Origin: Verrucomicrobiota bacterium
GTDB taxonomy: Bacteria; Verrucomicrobiota; Verrucomicrobiia; Limisphaerales; JACRJZ01
DNA length: 6,445 nt
Assembly (NCBI GenBank): GCA_022711695.1
Contig: JAKLEJ010000213.1
Coordinates: forward strand, 1-6,445
Reading direction: 5' to 3'
A model generated the notes under the pieces. That model was not told the origin of the DNA. It worked only from the letters and a program-made list of their open reading frames with translations, and searched no databases. The position numbers were made by a program, and so were the translations under genes. Positions 5,645 to 6,445 of the stretch are shown one piece after another (position 1 is the stretch's first letter; each line of letters starts with the position of its first letter).

Positions 5645-6445
5645 GCGACACGCCGTCGGACCTCACCCTGTTTGTCGGACGGTTCCACCCGCTGCTGGTG
5701 CACCTGCCGATCGGGTTCATCGTGTTGCTCGCGGTTCTGGAACTGCTCGCGCTTCGGCCGCGGTGGCGCCATCTGGCCGCCGCGTCGCAGACCATCGCCG
5801 GCCTGGCCGTTCTCGCTTCCGTCTTCAGCGCCGGCTGCGGCTGGCTCCTCTCCCGGGCCGGCGGCTACGACGAGACGCTTCTGCAGCGGCACATGTGGAC
5901 CGGGTTCGGCGTTGCCGCCGTCATGCTGGTCACCTGGCTGCTGCGCCGACAGGAGCGGCTTGCGGCTTACCGGCTGTTCCTGGCAGGCGCTCTTGGCGTG
6001 CTCGTGATCGCCAGCCATCTCGGGGGTTCTCTCACCCACGGCAGCGACTACCTCACCCGCCATGCCCCCGAGCCGCTGGCCACATGGCTGGGCCGCGAGC
6101 CTCGCCCTGCGGCCTCCCTCCAAACCGGCCTGGCGGCGGGCGGCGAGAAATCCGTCCACGCCGCCCATGTCCAGCCGCTCTTGGACAAGTACTGTGTTTC
6201 CTGCCACGGCCCCGAGAAGTCCAAAGCCGATCTGCGATTGGACACCCTCCAGGGCCTGCTCAAAGGGGGCGAATCCGGTCCGGCGCTCAGCGCGGGCCAG
6301 GGCGCCTCCAGCCTCGTGGTCAAGCGGATGCGCTTGCCTGCCGATGACGAGAATCGGATGCCGCCGGAGGGCAAACCCCGCCCCTCCCCGCAGGAACTGG
6401 CCCTGATTCAGTGGTGGATCGATGCGGGGGCGTCTCCGGACAAGA
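5641..6445 (+). CDS. Membrane-anchored DUF2231-PSCyt1 cytochrome c, truncated by the window end
   Basis: The frame is open to the right edge, giving 268 residues with the C-terminus missing. Four hydrophobic segments (about 13-38, 45-70, 85-101, 110-127) form a DUF2231-type membrane domain beginning FHPLLVHLPIGF and ending SHLGGSLTHGSDYLT. The basic loops RPRWRH (39-44) and RRQERLAAYR (102-111) predict cytoplasmic loops, so both termini face the periplasm. After a linker (about 140-170), a PSCyt1 domain carries CVSCH (185-189), KADLRLDT (195-202), likely distal ligand Met240 in RMPPEG, and the closing helix ALIQWWIDAGA (254-264). This is a complete mono-heme cytochrome c domain tethered to the membrane. 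Histidines 16, 21, 84, 126 and 133 fall in or at the ends of membrane segments. The gene overlaps the upstream stop by 4 nt (ATGA) and has a good Shine-Dalgarno, so it is the third gene of the operon. Homologs often continue into further domains such as leucine-rich or ankyrin repeats. Whether this one does cannot be seen. Confidence 0.9.
   Translation, partial: MSDTPSDLTLFVGRFHPLLVHLPIGFIVLLAVLELLALRPRWRHLAAASQTIAGLAVLASVFSAGCGWLLSRAGGYDETLLQRHMWTGFGVAAVMLVTWLLRRQERLAAYRLFLAGALGVLVIASHLGGSLTHGSDYLTRHAPEPLATWLGREPRPAASLQTGLAAGGEKSVHAAHVQPLLDKYCVSCHGPEKSKADLRLDTLQGLLKGGESGPALSAGQGASSLVVKRMRLPADDENRMPPEGKPRPSPQELALIQWWIDAGASPDK

Noticed and set aside
5590..6207. Minus-strand frame of 205 codons and other frames over the end of the operon
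   Set aside because: The plus-strand DUF2231-PSCyt1 frame, with membrane segments, a heme motif and a good Shine-Dalgarno, explains this region. The minus-strand translation has no recognisable features.

Overview
The window is GC-rich bacterial DNA, most likely from Verrucomicrobiota or Planctomycetota. The main evidence is a set of consecutive genes whose families (PSCyt1, DUF1549/PSCyt2, DUF1553/PSD1, DUF1501) are greatly expanded in those phyla and uncommon elsewhere. GC-rich, hairpin-forming intergenic segments look like dispersed repeats, and from memory they resemble verrucomicrobial ones. That resemblance is an impression and was not searched.

Layout. Positions 1-321 hold no gene I can support, only short inverted repeats and a candidate extended -10 box close to the first gene. 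Positions 322-681 encode a 119-residue pterin-4a-carbinolamine dehydratase with a complete active-site signature. Positions 682-1000 are non-coding: a weak hairpin after the dehydratase, a diverged direct repeat, a 12-bp perfect palindrome, a candidate sigma70-type promoter and a leader hairpin. From 1001 to the right edge runs a tightly packed plus-strand operon. Its genes are a 1054-residue secreted PSCyt1-DUF1549-DUF1553 protein with two CxxCH motifs (1001-4165), a 492-residue Tat-exported DUF1501 protein (4166-5644), and a membrane-anchored DUF2231-PSCyt1 cytochrome (5641 onward) that is cut by the window end.

How the genes fit together. The first two operon genes abut with no intervening base (TAG then ATG). 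The second and third share an ATGA overlap, so co-transcription and translational coupling are likely. All three products are predicted to act outside the cytoplasmic membrane. By the positive-inside rule the third places its heme domain on the same side as the other two. A periplasmic redox or hydrolytic module with a membrane-bound electron carrier is a reasonable hypothesis. The families have no settled biochemical function and no substrate can be read from this window. The dehydratase upstream looks unrelated to the operon and separately transcribed.

No CRISPR array, tRNA, rRNA, transposase, phage gene or defence system was seen. The operon is a known but biochemically uncharacterised type rather than a new architecture. 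The less explained parts are the intergenic repeats, the beta-sandwich insert of the first operon protein and the histidine pattern of the membrane cytochrome.
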